Source of the DNA: Pseudomonadota bacterium
GTDB lineage: Bacteria > Pseudomonadota > Alphaproteobacteria > Sphingomonadales > Sphingomonadaceae
Reading direction: 5' to 3'
Length of the DNA: 64,000 nt
NCBI GenBank assembly: GCA_020160755.1
Contig: JAIUPN010000006.1
Location: 186,001 to 250,000, forward strand
The notes beneath the pieces were generated by a model. That model had not been told where the DNA came from, did no database searches, and saw only the letters and a program-made list of their open reading frames with translations. The position numbers were made by a program, and so were the translations under genes. Of this stretch, positions 55,898-64,000 are shown one piece after another (the first letter of the stretch is position 1; every line of letters begins with the position of its first letter).

Positions 55898-57154
55898 ATG
55901 CTGACTGATGCAGCCCTTAAAAGCCTGAAACCCAAAGACAAACCCTACAAGGTGACCGACCGCGACGGCATGTATGTTCGGGTCGGGACGAACGGCACAA
56001 TTTCATTCCGTTACGACTATCGGATGCACGGACGGCGCGAGACAGTGACCTTCGGGAAATACTGTGCTTCCGGTCTCTCGCTTGCTCGCGCCAGGGAGAA
56101 GTGCATCGACGCCAAGCGAATGGTCCAGGAGGGACTTTCGCCCGCCATCGAGAAACAGCGGGACAAACGTAGGATCAAAGAAGCAAAGAGCTTCGGCGAG
56201 TTCGGCGAGAAATGGCTGACCGTTGGGCCGATGGCGGACAGCACGCGCGCCATGCGCCGCTCGATCTTTGAGCGCGAATTGGTGCCAAACTGGCGCAACC
56301 GGCTGCTGGCCGAGATAACGCCCGGCGACCTGCGCGCGCACTGCCTTGCGATCGTTGATCGAGGTGCACCAGCCACTGCGATCCATGTTCGCGACATCGT
56401 GAAGCAGATCTACGGCTTCGCAATCCTGCATGGCGAGAAGATCGCCAACCCGGCTGATGAGGTTGGTCCATCGTCGATCGCAACGTTTGTCCCCAAGGAC
56501 CGCTCGTTGACGCCGTCTGAAATCCGGGTGCTGTTTCGGTGCATCGAGAAGGTTGCAACGCTGCCGACCATCAGGCTCGGCATGAAGTTCTTTCTGCTGT
56601 CGATGGTCCGCAAGAGCGAGTTGCAGGATGCGGTCTGGGCCGAGGTTGATTTCGAGAACGCGGTCTGGTCGATTCCCAAAGAACGGATGAAACGATCAAA
56701 GGCCCATAACGTCTATCTGTCACAGCAAATGCTCGACATCCTGATCGCGCTCAAAACCTGCGCGGGCAATTCGCGATACTTGCTGCCATCGCGCTACGAT
56801 GCTGATGCCCCGATGTCGCGCGCGACCTTTAATCGGGTGACCTACTCGGTCGTCGATCAAGCGCGGAAGGACGGGCTGCCGCTTGAGCCGTTCACGGTCC
56901 ACGATCTACGCCGCACCGGCTCGACGCTGCTTAACGAGCTCGGCTTCAACAGCGATTGGATCGAAAAGTGTCTGGCGCATGAAGATGGCCGTTCGTCGCG
57001 CGGCATCTATAACAAGGCGGAGTACGAGTTGCAGCGTCGCCACATGATGCAGGAATGGTCAAACACGATCGATGCCTGGATTGCGGGTCAAAAATATGCG
57101 CCCGCTGTTTTGCCAGCTACTGCACCAGTGCTGGAACTCGATCCGAGCCTCTGA
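55898..57154 (+). CDS. Tyrosine recombinase/integrase, DUF4102 type
   Basis: A 418-residue integrase of the P4/prophage-island class. The N-terminal DUF4102 domain reads LTDAALKSLKPKDKPYKVTDRDGMYVRV with FRYDYRMHGRRETVTFGKY. The SAM-like core-binding domain follows (about 90-190). The catalytic domain contains Arg in LLSMVRKSEL, His-x-x-Arg in VHDLRRTGSTLL, a His in CLAHEDG and the probable Tyr nucleophile in SRGIYNKAEY. ATG 55898 has AAAGGAG nine bases upstream; the GTG two codons earlier is too close to it. It is oriented like guaA, as is usual for an integrase beside its attachment site. The 3' end overlaps the AlpA gene by 38 bases. Confidence 0.93.
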   Translation: MLTDAALKSLKPKDKPYKVTDRDGMYVRVGTNGTISFRYDYRMHGRRETVTFGKYCASGLSLARAREKCIDAKRMVQEGLSPAIEKQRDKRRIKEAKSFGEFGEKWLTVGPMADSTRAMRRSIFERELVPNWRNRLLAEITPGDLRAHCLAIVDRGAPATAIHVRDIVKQIYGFAILHGEKIANPADEVGPSSIATFVPKDRSLTPSEIRVLFRCIEKVATLPTIRLGMKFFLLSMVRKSELQDAVWAEVDFENAVWSIPKERMKRSKAHNVYLSQQMLDILIALKTCAGNSRYLLPSRYDADAPMSRATFNRVTYSVVDQARKDGLPLEPFTVHDLRRTGSTLLNELGFNSDWIEKCLAHEDGRSSRGIYNKAEYELQRRHMMQEWSNTIDAWIAGQKYAPAVLPATAPVLELDPSL

Positions 57155-57404
57155 CCGGCCGTGAACGGCGCTGTCGCACATCGACTTGTCGGCCGCGTTC
57201 GATCGGACAGGTCCGCCGCGATGCCAGCCAGTCTTCGACTTCGGACAGATCCCACACCACGCAGCGCGGTGACAGGGCGAAGCGGCGGGGGAACTCGCCG
57301 CGTTGCTCCATGCCGAAGATCGTGCTGTCCGCCAGCGGCACCATTTCCTTCAGCTGATGGCGCCGGATAGTACGGGTGATGGTTCGACCGTGTTCGTTAG
57401 CCAT
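57117..57404 (-). CDS. AlpA-family phage/island transcriptional regulator
   Basis: A 95-residue AlpA/excisionase-like protein. The MerR-like HTH is visible as QLKEMVPLADSTIFGMEQRGEFPRRFALSPRCVVWDLSEVEDWLASRR, the standard AlpA layout with the winged C-terminal W-D-L-S-EVE-W motif. Such proteins control island integrases or excision. ATG 57404 starts the conserved part; it converges on the integrase and overlaps its 3' end by 38 bases, a fairly common arrangement in integrative elements. Confidence 0.85.
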   Translation of the reverse strand: MANEHGRTITRTIRRHQLKEMVPLADSTIFGMEQRGEFPRRFALSPRCVVWDLSEVEDWLASRRTCPIERGRQVDVRQRRSRPVRGSDRVPALVQ

Positions 57405-58225
57405 TGCATGCGTCCTTGCGCTTCCTCCGAAATGTGATCGAAAGCGCGTCTGAAGCATCGAATAAAGTGCATTCTGAACCGAAGGTAGGTTGGCGCAGGA
57501 TTGGCTGGATACGGCGTCAGACCAAAGCCAGGACGTATGTTGCTAAACCGAGAGTGTGGTGCTGTTCGGGGCCCGATTGTGCGGTTGACGACCATTTCCG
57601 GGTCTAGTGAAAATGGCCGTCAGAGCGCAGTTCTCTGCCAGATTTTGAGAGGGCGCAATCGATCCAATGCAATATCTTGTAACGTCGATCGGCGGCGCAT
57701 CTCGGAAAGCCACGGTGAATTTTTCACGTACCCAGCACTGCGACTTCAGGCTGTATAGGCGACGTAAATGCCATTAACCCAAGCGATAACGAAGATCAGC
57801 GCGATCACATAGTCTTCTAGATATAGGCCCCGGACTACCGACAATCTGTCTTGGCGTATGGTAGGGTCAAACATCAGCGTGGTCATCTGGTTGTCGCTGG
57901 GCTCGGCTGTGCATCCACACTCTGCACCCGCACATAGCGAAGAACTACAAGCGTCGTTAGCGCGCGCTTCAAGCAATCCGTGCCTCCCAGCGAGTGGGCC
58001 GCCAGCTTATTGGGCTGACGGCCCTGCGACCCGAAGGACGTTGCAATAGGGCAATGCAATCGATTTCCTTCGAAGAAAAATGGCTAGCACGACCCGACGA
58101 TTCGTTTCGTAAATTGTTGTAATCAGAAGTTGGAAACGCACGGTGGCCAAAACCGCCGTTTGAAAGGGCAGTTTTGATCGCGCATGGATCCCATTTAGAG
58201 CCGTCCCAAGTTCTACCAGTCTTGT
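57405..58225. other. Gap without a clear gene
   Basis: About 820 bases between the AlpA gene and the surface-protein module. I see no convincing gene. The best frame is on the minus strand, ending at 57746; a 46-residue version starts at 57886 with one C-terminal hydrophobic helix (LEDYVIALIFVIAWVNGIYVAY). It has no recognisable family or clear ribosome-binding site. Base composition is mixed and AT-richer than the core, compatible with decayed DNA. Confidence 0.5.
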
Positions 58226-61200
58226 TTAGAACTTGCCCAGCAGATTGATGAACACTCCCTTGCTTGTGTAGCTTTGATCGGTCAGGTCATCTGAGAAGTC
58301 TGAGACACTGTAGCCGATACCAACCTTCACGTTGTTGCCGAGGTGGCGATAGATCGCAGCAAGGCCGCCCCAACGGGCATCGCCTGCAAGATCGCTGCTC
58401 AAATAGTGCCCTTCCACGACCAGATCCCATTGCTGAACAGGGCGCCAGTCAAGCCTGAGCACGCCGAGGTGGGTGTTGCTGGTCACGAACGTGTCTGAGG
58501 TCCGATCAAGCGACACCTGGCCTTGGCGGTAGCCATATTTGGCGCCGACGGTCAGACTGTCGCTGAGATCGTAGTTGACGTCGATCATCCCGATCTGGCT
58601 GCGCTGCTTGGGACTGCCAGTTTCCCCGCCGCCAGTAATCTGTCCAACTGGCCCCATGTCCTGGAAGTAGCTGTAGCGTGCCAGTACGTTGAGCCGGTCA
58701 TTGGTGACAGGCCGATAGGCGAACCCGATCGTGCCTTCGACATAGTCGGCAGCGCGCACGCTCGGCCCGTCGTTATCGGCAATGGCGAAGTTAAGCCGGC
58801 CGAGCGCCCGCCAATCAGGGTTGAGCTGGACCGAAGCGGTGTTTCGGAACAGCCAGACAGTCTGGTCGCGACCACCGCCGCGCTCAAAGCGGGCTTCGAC
58901 GTTCGATCCAAACTGGACATCCTTTGTGGTATAGCCGAAGCCGAAGGTCCCTGCGGTCCTGCGGAACACACCGGTGGTAGCATCGTCGATCTGGCCGTTC
59001 TCGAACGACGCGCTGAACGACAGCTTTTCATTAGGATCGAACTTCATCCCAAGGCTGCGCATCGTGCTGGGCCCGGTGCCGCCATAGCCGATACGATTTT
59101 CGCCAAATACGCTGAGCGACGAACCGAACCGGTGTCGTGCACCGACAGTCAGAGTGCCCGAGTTCGAGCGGGTGAAGATGTTCACCGGCTCCAGCCCGGT
59201 CGTGCTCCGGTCGGCCAGCAGCGAGTAGCCGATGTAGGCTTCCGAGCCCTGGCCGTAGCGGCGGTTGAGCTGGATATCGGCGCCAAGCCCGCCGTCACCT
59301 TCCGAAACTTCGGCCGTCAGAGACATGCGATCAGTAATCTCGGCCTTGCCGCCGATCCCGACGCGGTTGTTGCGGTTGCGACCAGCATCGCTTTCGAGCG
59401 TGGCCTGCCCAAACCCGTAAAGCGACCAGTTGCGGCCTTCCGGGCTGTAACCGAGCTGGACCGCAGCGTCGGTTCGAGTGCCGGTCTCGATGCTGTTATA
59501 CAGCAAGCCTGGAACCTGCTGATCGCGGCGAAGCCCCAGCTTAAGGTCGATATCGCTCCCAAGGTCCTGCTCAAGATCGAAGCTAGCAGTGCGGCGGGCA
59601 CCGGCCGAGGCGGAGTCGAGCGTCTCGTACTTTGCAGAAACGCGGGTGCTGTCGCCGATCGGCAACGCGAGGGCTGCGCCCCAACGGACCGTGTCGCTCG
59701 GCGTGAGCTGTGAGCTGGCAGCGAATCCTGCTTCGCGGCTCTCATAGAACGCCGAGAGAGTTCCGCGATCACCGGTCTGCCCTTGCAGTTCGGCAAAATT
59801 GACGGCGCCTTCGAGCTTCCAGGCGCGCGCAGTGCGACCGGCAACTCCCGGCGTTGCAATGTCGGTGAAGGACAGCCCGCCGTCGACCGAATTGGCCTGG
59901 CCGAAGGCTGGACCGTCGGTCTGCGCGATCTCGCCCTTGAGATAGGTGCCGGCGGTCAGCCGCAGCATCGCATCCGCACCAAGCAGGGTCTGGTCGGCAG
60001 TATCGGTCGTCTCGCGCTGGGCCGAGACTCCAACCCGAAGTGTGTCGCCGAGCCACGCCGAACCGCGCCCACCAAGGGTGTAGCCATCGAGACTACCGAC
60101 TGGCGGGGTGTATTCGTAACGGACCACGAGCACGGGCACGTTCCCGGTAGAACTGGATTCGCGCACCGTTCCGCTGGTAGCGACAGTAGAAGCCAAGGGG
60201 CGCAACAGCGTGACGCGGCCCTGGAAATAGTCGATGTCGTAGTCTTCCTGAGGCCGCAGCTCGCGGGTTTCGAGCACGAGTCCGGTGTCGCGGTCGCGAA
60301 CTTCAACGCGCAGGCGCTCCGAGCCGACGGTCAGATCCTGACGCTTGAGAAAATAGAGCGACCCGCCCGTTCCGCGGAACTCGTCACGGCCGGGAACGGT
60401 GCCCGGATCCGAGGCGAAGGCGGTGAACTGCAACTGGCGTTCGCCGAAGCTGGTGGTCGCCTCGCTCTTGTGGTCGAACGCAATCCCGAACAGTCCGCGG
60501 TCAAGCGGCGCGAGTTCGGCCTGGTTCAAATCGACGACATAATTGCCAACCATCAGGCTGGTGTCAGCATGCTGTAGCCGCAGATAGAACTGCCCCTGAG
60601 TCGGCGCATCTTCGACCAGCGTGCTGTCGTCGCCGTAGGTGGTGTAATACTCGTTCGACCCCATCCGGCGCAGCAATTGGCGCGGATCCTTGCGGTCCAA
60701 GTTGTTGAACATGTCACCAAGCAGCGTTTCGCCGGTGTCAAGTGACGCGGTCAGTTTCCAGCCATCGCCGAAGGTGCCTTTCGTATAGAACGCCGCGCGC
60801 GAGGTGAGCGAATTGCCATCGGCGAGCGGATCGCCCGAGACTTCAACCGCTGACCCGCTTCCGTTCATCGACCGGAAGGTGAGGTCACCCTGACCGACGA
60901 AGAACCAGTCGCTGCGCGGCACCGCCACATCGCGTGAGGTCGCAAAGGTGGTCTGGCCATCGCGTTCGATGGTAACCCGCACGTCCTTGCTGTCCCGGTC
61001 AACAAGCTGCTGAGTGATGAACTTGCCGTCGGGATTGACCGGGACCAGCTGGCCGCTGACGCGGATCATGTCTTTCGAGGGGTCGGCAACCCCGCTCACC
61101 GTCACTGTGGCGGTGCGGCTCATCGGGATATTGCGGATTTGCGCTTCATCGACCACGCCAAAGGTCGGACGTGCGTTGGGTGCGCCGTCGATGCGGACGG

Positions 61201-62518
61201 GTTCGGGAACCAGTGTCAGTTCCTCGGGCTTGGATTCGTCGAACCGACCGCGATCATCATAGACCCGAAAAGTGTAGAACAAGTCGCGCGGCGCATCGGC
61301 GGCCGGCTGCCACTGCGCAAAGCCGTTCGCATCGATCGCGACGACTGCGAGCGGCGGTGAATCGGTTACAACTCCGCCTGCAAAGATCCGCACTTCGCCC
61401 TTGGCTACATAAGAGGGATAGTTGGTGTAGGTCTGGAACTGGGCCGGGCTGCCCACGACCACGGTGCGTTCGCTGCCGATCAGCCCGATCGACATGACGG
61501 GTTCAGCGGCGTGACCATCGGCGCGTACTTCGAGCGCGTGGTCGGGAGCTACTGGCTGCCCTTCGGGTTCAGTGCGAATTTCGAAACCCGATGCCGGGGC
61601 AACGCTGGTGGTCACGGTCTGCGGCGGCGGAGGCGAAGCATTCCAGGTGTCCTTGGCGACCACCCCGGCACTGCGCGCACCGCAAGACGAGGTGATGGCC
61701 AGTTTTAGCCCTGCGCAGGCCTCTGGCTGCAGCAAGCTCGCGGTAAAGCGTCCTTCGGCATCGAGCGGGACGATCTGACCTTCGATAGTCAGGATTGCGG
61801 AGGCATCGGCGACTTTGCCATAAGCCATGATCGGCTGGGCCTGCACCAGGTCGATACCGCGATGGCTCGCCGAGTCAGTCACGCCAAATGCCGGACGACT
61901 GGCGCTGGCTGGGGTAACAAGCGCACCGGGTTCGGCGATGTTCAGCGGCTGCGGCGCGGTCTCATCGAAATTGCCCTCGGCATCGTAGACACGGTAGACA
62001 TATTGCATGTCTGAAGCAGCGTAGGTTGTCGGAGTCCAGCGGGCGGCCCCGCTCGCGCCTACCGGCACAATGGCATGCGGGGTTTGGGTAGGCGACACTG
62101 CTGCGTCGAAGATGCGGATTTCGCCGCGCTCGAGCGCCGCCGGATAATTCGAGTAACCGATGAAAGTCGCTTCTGCACCGCGAACGACGGTCAGCTCATG
62201 ACCGACAAGCCCGGTGGACAGGATCGGACTGCGCCCATCCTCCAGTCGGTCGATGGCAAATTCATCGAGTCCGGCCGGCATGGCCGTTTTTGTTGGGGAC
62301 AAAATCGTCCGTTTGCTCTCGGCGGCGGCAGGGGCGACCCCCAAAGCTTGTGCGCTCTGCACGGCCTTGGCATAGTCTGCAAAGCCTAGCTCGGCCGCTT
62401 GCGCCGTGGCAGGAACAAACCCGGCAGCGGCGATGACCGACATGCTGGCCAGAAGCCGTGCGCGGCGCGGACGCTGTGACATGGACATAGCGTTCCGCTG
62501 GTTGGTTGGCTTTTTCAT
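58226..62518 (-). CDS. Large outer-membrane beta-barrel surface protein with duplicated N-terminal domain
   Basis: A 1430-residue exported protein I do not recognise as a named family. A signal peptide (to about residue 41, ATAQA) is followed by two homologous domains, about 97-276 and 340-520 (STGLVGHELTVVRG...YSNYP...GEIRIF...YRVYDAEGNFDE against SIGLIGSERTVVVG...YTNYP...GEVRIF...FRVYDDRGRFDE). From about 540 the sequence alternates polar and hydrophobic with glycine and aromatic residues to a final Phe, as in an outer-membrane barrel. An RELRPQEDYDIDYFQGRVTL motif resembles the DY-x-[IV]-DY-x-x-G repeats of very large barrels such as SprA, by recollection. GGGAG precedes ATG 62518. It starts five bases after the upstream DUF11 gene. 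Confidence 0.85.
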   Translation of the reverse strand: MKKPTNQRNAMSMSQRPRRARLLASMSVIAAAGFVPATAQAAELGFADYAKAVQSAQALGVAPAAAESKRTILSPTKTAMPAGLDEFAIDRLEDGRSPILSTGLVGHELTVVRGAEATFIGYSNYPAALERGEIRIFDAAVSPTQTPHAIVPVGASGAARWTPTTYAASDMQYVYRVYDAEGNFDETAPQPLNIAEPGALVTPASASRPAFGVTDSASHRGIDLVQAQPIMAYGKVADASAILTIEGQIVPLDAEGRFTASLLQPEACAGLKLAITSSCGARSAGVVAKDTWNASPPPPQTVTTSVAPASGFEIRTEPEGQPVAPDHALEVRADGHAAEPVMSIGLIGSERTVVVGSPAQFQTYTNYPSYVAKGEVRIFAGGVVTDSPPLAVVAIDANGFAQWQPAADAPRDLFYTFRVYDDRGRFDESKPEELTLVPEPVRIDGAPNARPTFGVVDEAQIRNIPMSRTATVTVSGVADPSKDMIRVSGQLVPVNPDGKFITQQLVDRDSKDVRVTIERDGQTTFATSRDVAVPRSDWFFVGQGDLTFRSMNGSGSAVEVSGDPLADGNSLTSRAAFYTKGTFGDGWKLTASLDTGETLLGDMFNNLDRKDPRQLLRRMGSNEYYTTYGDDSTLVEDAPTQGQFYLRLQHADTSLMVGNYVVDLNQAELAPLDRGLFGIAFDHKSEATTSFGERQLQFTAFASDPGTVPGRDEFRGTGGSLYFLKRQDLTVGSERLRVEVRDRDTGLVLETRELRPQEDYDIDYFQGRVTLLRPLASTVATSGTVRESSSTGNVPVLVVRYEYTPPVGSLDGYTLGGRGSAWLGDTLRVGVSAQRETTDTADQTLLGADAMLRLTAGTYLKGEIAQTDGPAFGQANSVDGGLSFTDIATPGVAGRTARAWKLEGAVNFAELQGQTGDRGTLSAFYESREAGFAASSQLTPSDTVRWGAALALPIGDSTRVSAKYETLDSASAGARRTASFDLEQDLGSDIDLKLGLRRDQQVPGLLYNSIETGTRTDAAVQLGYSPEGRNWSLYGFGQATLESDAGRNRNNRVGIGGKAEITDRMSLTAEVSEGDGGLGADIQLNRRYGQGSEAYIGYSLLADRSTTGLEPVNIFTRSNSGTLTVGARHRFGSSLSVFGENRIGYGGTGPSTMRSLGMKFDPNEKLSFSASFENGQIDDATTGVFRRTAGTFGFGYTTKDVQFGSNVEARFERGGGRDQTVWLFRNTASVQLNPDWRALGRLNFAIADNDGPSVRAADYVEGTIGFAYRPVTNDRLNVLARYSYFQDMGPVGQITGGGETGSPKQRSQIGMIDVNYDLSDSLTVGAKYGYRQGQVSLDRTSDTFVTSNTHLGVLRLDWRPVQQWDLVVEGHYLSSDLAGDARWGGLAAIYRHLGNNVKVGIGYSVSDFSDDLTDQSYTSKGVFINLLGKF
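60959..62230 (-). repeat. Duplicated N-terminal domains of the barrel protein
   Basis: Residues 97-276 (62230-61691) and 340-520 (61501-60959) align through L[VI]G-E-TVV-G, -Y[ST]NYP-, [GK]E[IV]RIF, YRVYD/FRVYD, F[GD]ES/DE and PTFGVVD/PAFGVTD motifs with a period of about 242 residues. The duplication is old, since many positions differ. Confidence 0.8.
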
Positions 62519-62523
62519 TGCGA

Positions 62524-64000
62524 TTACTCCCGGCCCGGCGTGCCAGTGGCACGGCTGACATTGGCCTCGATGATGGGCTTGGCTTCCTTCCAGTCGGCGG
62601 CAAACAGTGCTTCGACAGCAGTCTTCGTTGCAGCCGCGCGGCGCTCGGCGAGGGTCCAATCCTCACCGACCCCGGCTTGGTAGTTGATCTGGATGACCAG
62701 CCGCTTGGCGTCCTCGGGCCGCAACGAGGCGAGCCGCTGGGCAAATTCCGGACGAAGGGTTGTGGACCCAGGCAGGAAGGCCCGAGTGTCAAGATCAAGC
62801 CCGACAGTGGCAGCGCGCTGCACCCCGAAGTTGAGCTCGCTGATCTTGCCGCGGGTGAGGCGGATCGACTGCGGGTTGTCAGACGTCGGCCAGTACCCTT
62901 GCGCAACGGTCCGCACATCGAGCTTGAGCACGAAATTCGAACCGATCTGGGCATCCGGCACCGCCGCGCAGGCGATATGGTAGCGGCCGAATTGATCGGT
63001 GGTGATCAGCTCGCCGTTGACGGTAGCGAGACGCGCGCCCGGAATGCCGGGTTCGCCCTCGTCCTGATAACCATCGCCGTCGCGGTCTTCGAAGACCTTG
63101 CCGATCACTTCTGAGCAATCGAACACCGCGCTCGGCACGATCGAAACCACCGCCTGGCCGCGATTCGAGATTTCCGAGCCGTCGGTCCCGTTTTGAGCAA
63201 GGCCGTTGTTAACCCGGTCGCCGGTGGTAACGCCTGCACCGACCACAACGGTCAGCTTGTAAGTCACCGTGCCGTTGGCGGGGATGACCTGACGGGTCCA
63301 ACGCAGCTCGCGGTCGTTCACTTGCGGTTCTGCCGCAGTACCGTTGATCGAGGCTGTCCCGGTGACATATTTGAAGCCGGGCGGGAGAAGGTCGATCACA
63401 TCGACACCGGCGCGCTGTGCCGATTCGGCGTTGCGCACGGTGATTGTGTAGGGAACCAGATCGCCGACGCTCGCCGTGCGCTTGATGCTGGTCTTGGAAA
63501 CGACCAACGGGCTGCGCGAGGTGAACGGATCGATCGGAATGTGGTTGAAGATGACGTCAGGATCGCCCTGCGCGAGCCGGAACGACTGATACCAGCGTAC
63601 TGTCTCGCCATTGGCAGGCGCGTTCGAACTGCTGCCGATCATCACCGGAGCGGACAATCCGGTCGGATCAAAAGCATCGATTTCGGCCGGAAGGACGGTT
63701 GAGGGAGCCGAATAGCCAGTCGGCGCAGCAATCGAGATCGTGTAGACGGTTTCTGCCGTCGGACACAGCGGTGAGGCGCCGGGAATGATGTCGAAGCGGT
63801 AGTTACCGTTCGCATCGGTCGATTGGGTTTGCTGACTGGCCGACAAGAAGCACACCGCTGGGAGCGCCGAGCCATTTGCGCCAAGCAGTGTGACAACTGC
63901 ATTACGGACCGGCGCACGGGTAATCGAATCGTAGACCACGCCGGATGGATCGAGCGGCAGGTTCTGGTCGATCACAACGGTATTGTCGGCGAGCGTAACG
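62524..64000 (-). CDS. Large DUF11/SdrD-like surface protein, N-terminal part beyond the window
   Basis: The visible 491 C-terminal residues hold, in order, a carboxypeptidase-regulatory or SdrD-like unit (GVVYDSITRAPVRNAVVTL...DANGNYRF), a DUF11 domain (VSKTSIKRTASVGDLVPYTITVRN...LPPGFKYVTGTASIN), a second SdrD-B-like unit (GKVFEDRDGDGYQDEGEPGIPGARL...DQFGRYHI) and a C-terminal STTLRPEFAQRLASL...RRAAATKTAVEALF segment resembling a diverged OmpA-like peptidoglycan-binding domain. The frame is open to 64000, so it starts outside. Such repeats build extracellular adhesive stalks. It ends five bases before the barrel gene, with which it forms an operon. Confidence 0.85.
   Translation of the reverse strand, partial: VTLADNTVVIDQNLPLDPSGVVYDSITRAPVRNAVVTLLGANGSALPAVCFLSASQQTQSTDANGNYRFDIIPGASPLCPTAETVYTISIAAPTGYSAPSTVLPAEIDAFDPTGLSAPVMIGSSSNAPANGETVRWYQSFRLAQGDPDVIFNHIPIDPFTSRSPLVVSKTSIKRTASVGDLVPYTITVRNAESAQRAGVDVIDLLPPGFKYVTGTASINGTAAEPQVNDRELRWTRQVIPANGTVTYKLTVVVGAGVTTGDRVNNGLAQNGTDGSEISNRGQAVVSIVPSAVFDCSEVIGKVFEDRDGDGYQDEGEPGIPGARLATVNGELITTDQFGRYHIACAAVPDAQIGSNFVLKLDVRTVAQGYWPTSDNPQSIRLTRGKISELNFGVQRAATVGLDLDTRAFLPGSTTLRPEFAQRLASLRPEDAKRLVIQINYQAGVGEDWTLAERRAAATKTAVEALFAADWKEAKPIIEANVSRATGTPGRE

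Larger units (their letters stand above)
55606..64000. mobile_element. Putative left end of an integrated genomic island at guaA
   Basis: Immediately 3' of guaA there is an integrase gene (55898), an AlpA-type regulator, an 820-base region without clear genes, and two large surface-protein genes with a base composition that looks less GC-rich than the core. Integration at the 3' end of guaA is known from other bacteria. I found no second copy of the guaA 3' end before 64000, so the right end would be outside the window. That the surface genes are cargo is an inference. Confidence 0.45.

Noticed and set aside
57858..58049. Small plus-strand frame in the gap after AlpA
   Set aside because: No ribosome-binding site, no family and low-quality coding signal.

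Overview
This 64 kb window is high-GC, densely packed bacterial chromosome. The gene families point to an alphaproteobacterium of the Sphingomonadales, most likely Sphingopyxis or a close relative. The evidence is a suf operon led by an Rrf2 regulator with a very short SufD, a membrane-type (class 2) PyrD, CobS/CobT homologues, a TonB-dependent receptor, an extensin-like protein, and dispersed 'CCCCGGC-GAAA-GCCGGGG' type palindromes. The genus is inferred from protein character only. I see no rRNA, tRNA or CRISPR array.

Layout. 1-7.3 kb: an acyl-CoA ligase (cut by the left edge), gamma-glutamyltransferase and pyrD on the minus strand, then a DUF885 lipoprotein and a HTH regulator on the plus strand. 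7.4-13.4 kb: a complete overlapping suf operon (Rrf2 regulator, sufB, a small membrane protein, sufC, sufD, sufS, a DUF59 gene, sufA) with a recognisable promoter and operator. Its sufC carries an in-frame insertion of a palindromic repeat. 13.5-20.5 kb: methanethiol S-methyltransferase, extensin-like protein, Kef-type antiporter, an EreA-fold secreted protein, a cytochrome P450 and a repeat-rich lipoprotein. 20.5-29.5 kb, minus strand: two dicarboxylate symporters and a six-gene cluster (dnaJ-like, yihY, fabI, GNAT, aroC, SLC13 permease). 29.7-38.5 kb: pdxH-phzF, a serine hydrolase, an AraC regulator, an epoxide-hydrolase-like gene, the bolA-hyp-cupin-pirin group and a J-domain protein.

38.5-45.9 kb: cobS and cobT, separated by a lipoprotein hydrolase and an MFS transporter with a 43-residue overlapping partner; then a YbjQ-like protein and a tandem pair of secreted paralogues. 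46-55.6 kb: an acetolactate-synthase-like/aldehyde dehydrogenase pair, an LpxH-like phosphoesterase with a glycosyltransferase, a TonB-dependent receptor and guaA.

55.6 kb to the right edge looks like the left end of an integrated element. A DUF4102-type tyrosine integrase follows the 3' end of guaA, with TGACGGTCA repeats between them. An AlpA-type regulator opposes the integrase. After about 0.8 kb of apparently non-coding DNA comes a two-gene minus-strand module: a large DUF11/SdrD-like surface protein (cut by the right edge) and a 1430-residue outer-membrane beta-barrel protein with a duplicated N-terminal domain. This module is the best candidate for an undescribed system. That it is cargo of the integrase is inferred from position only.
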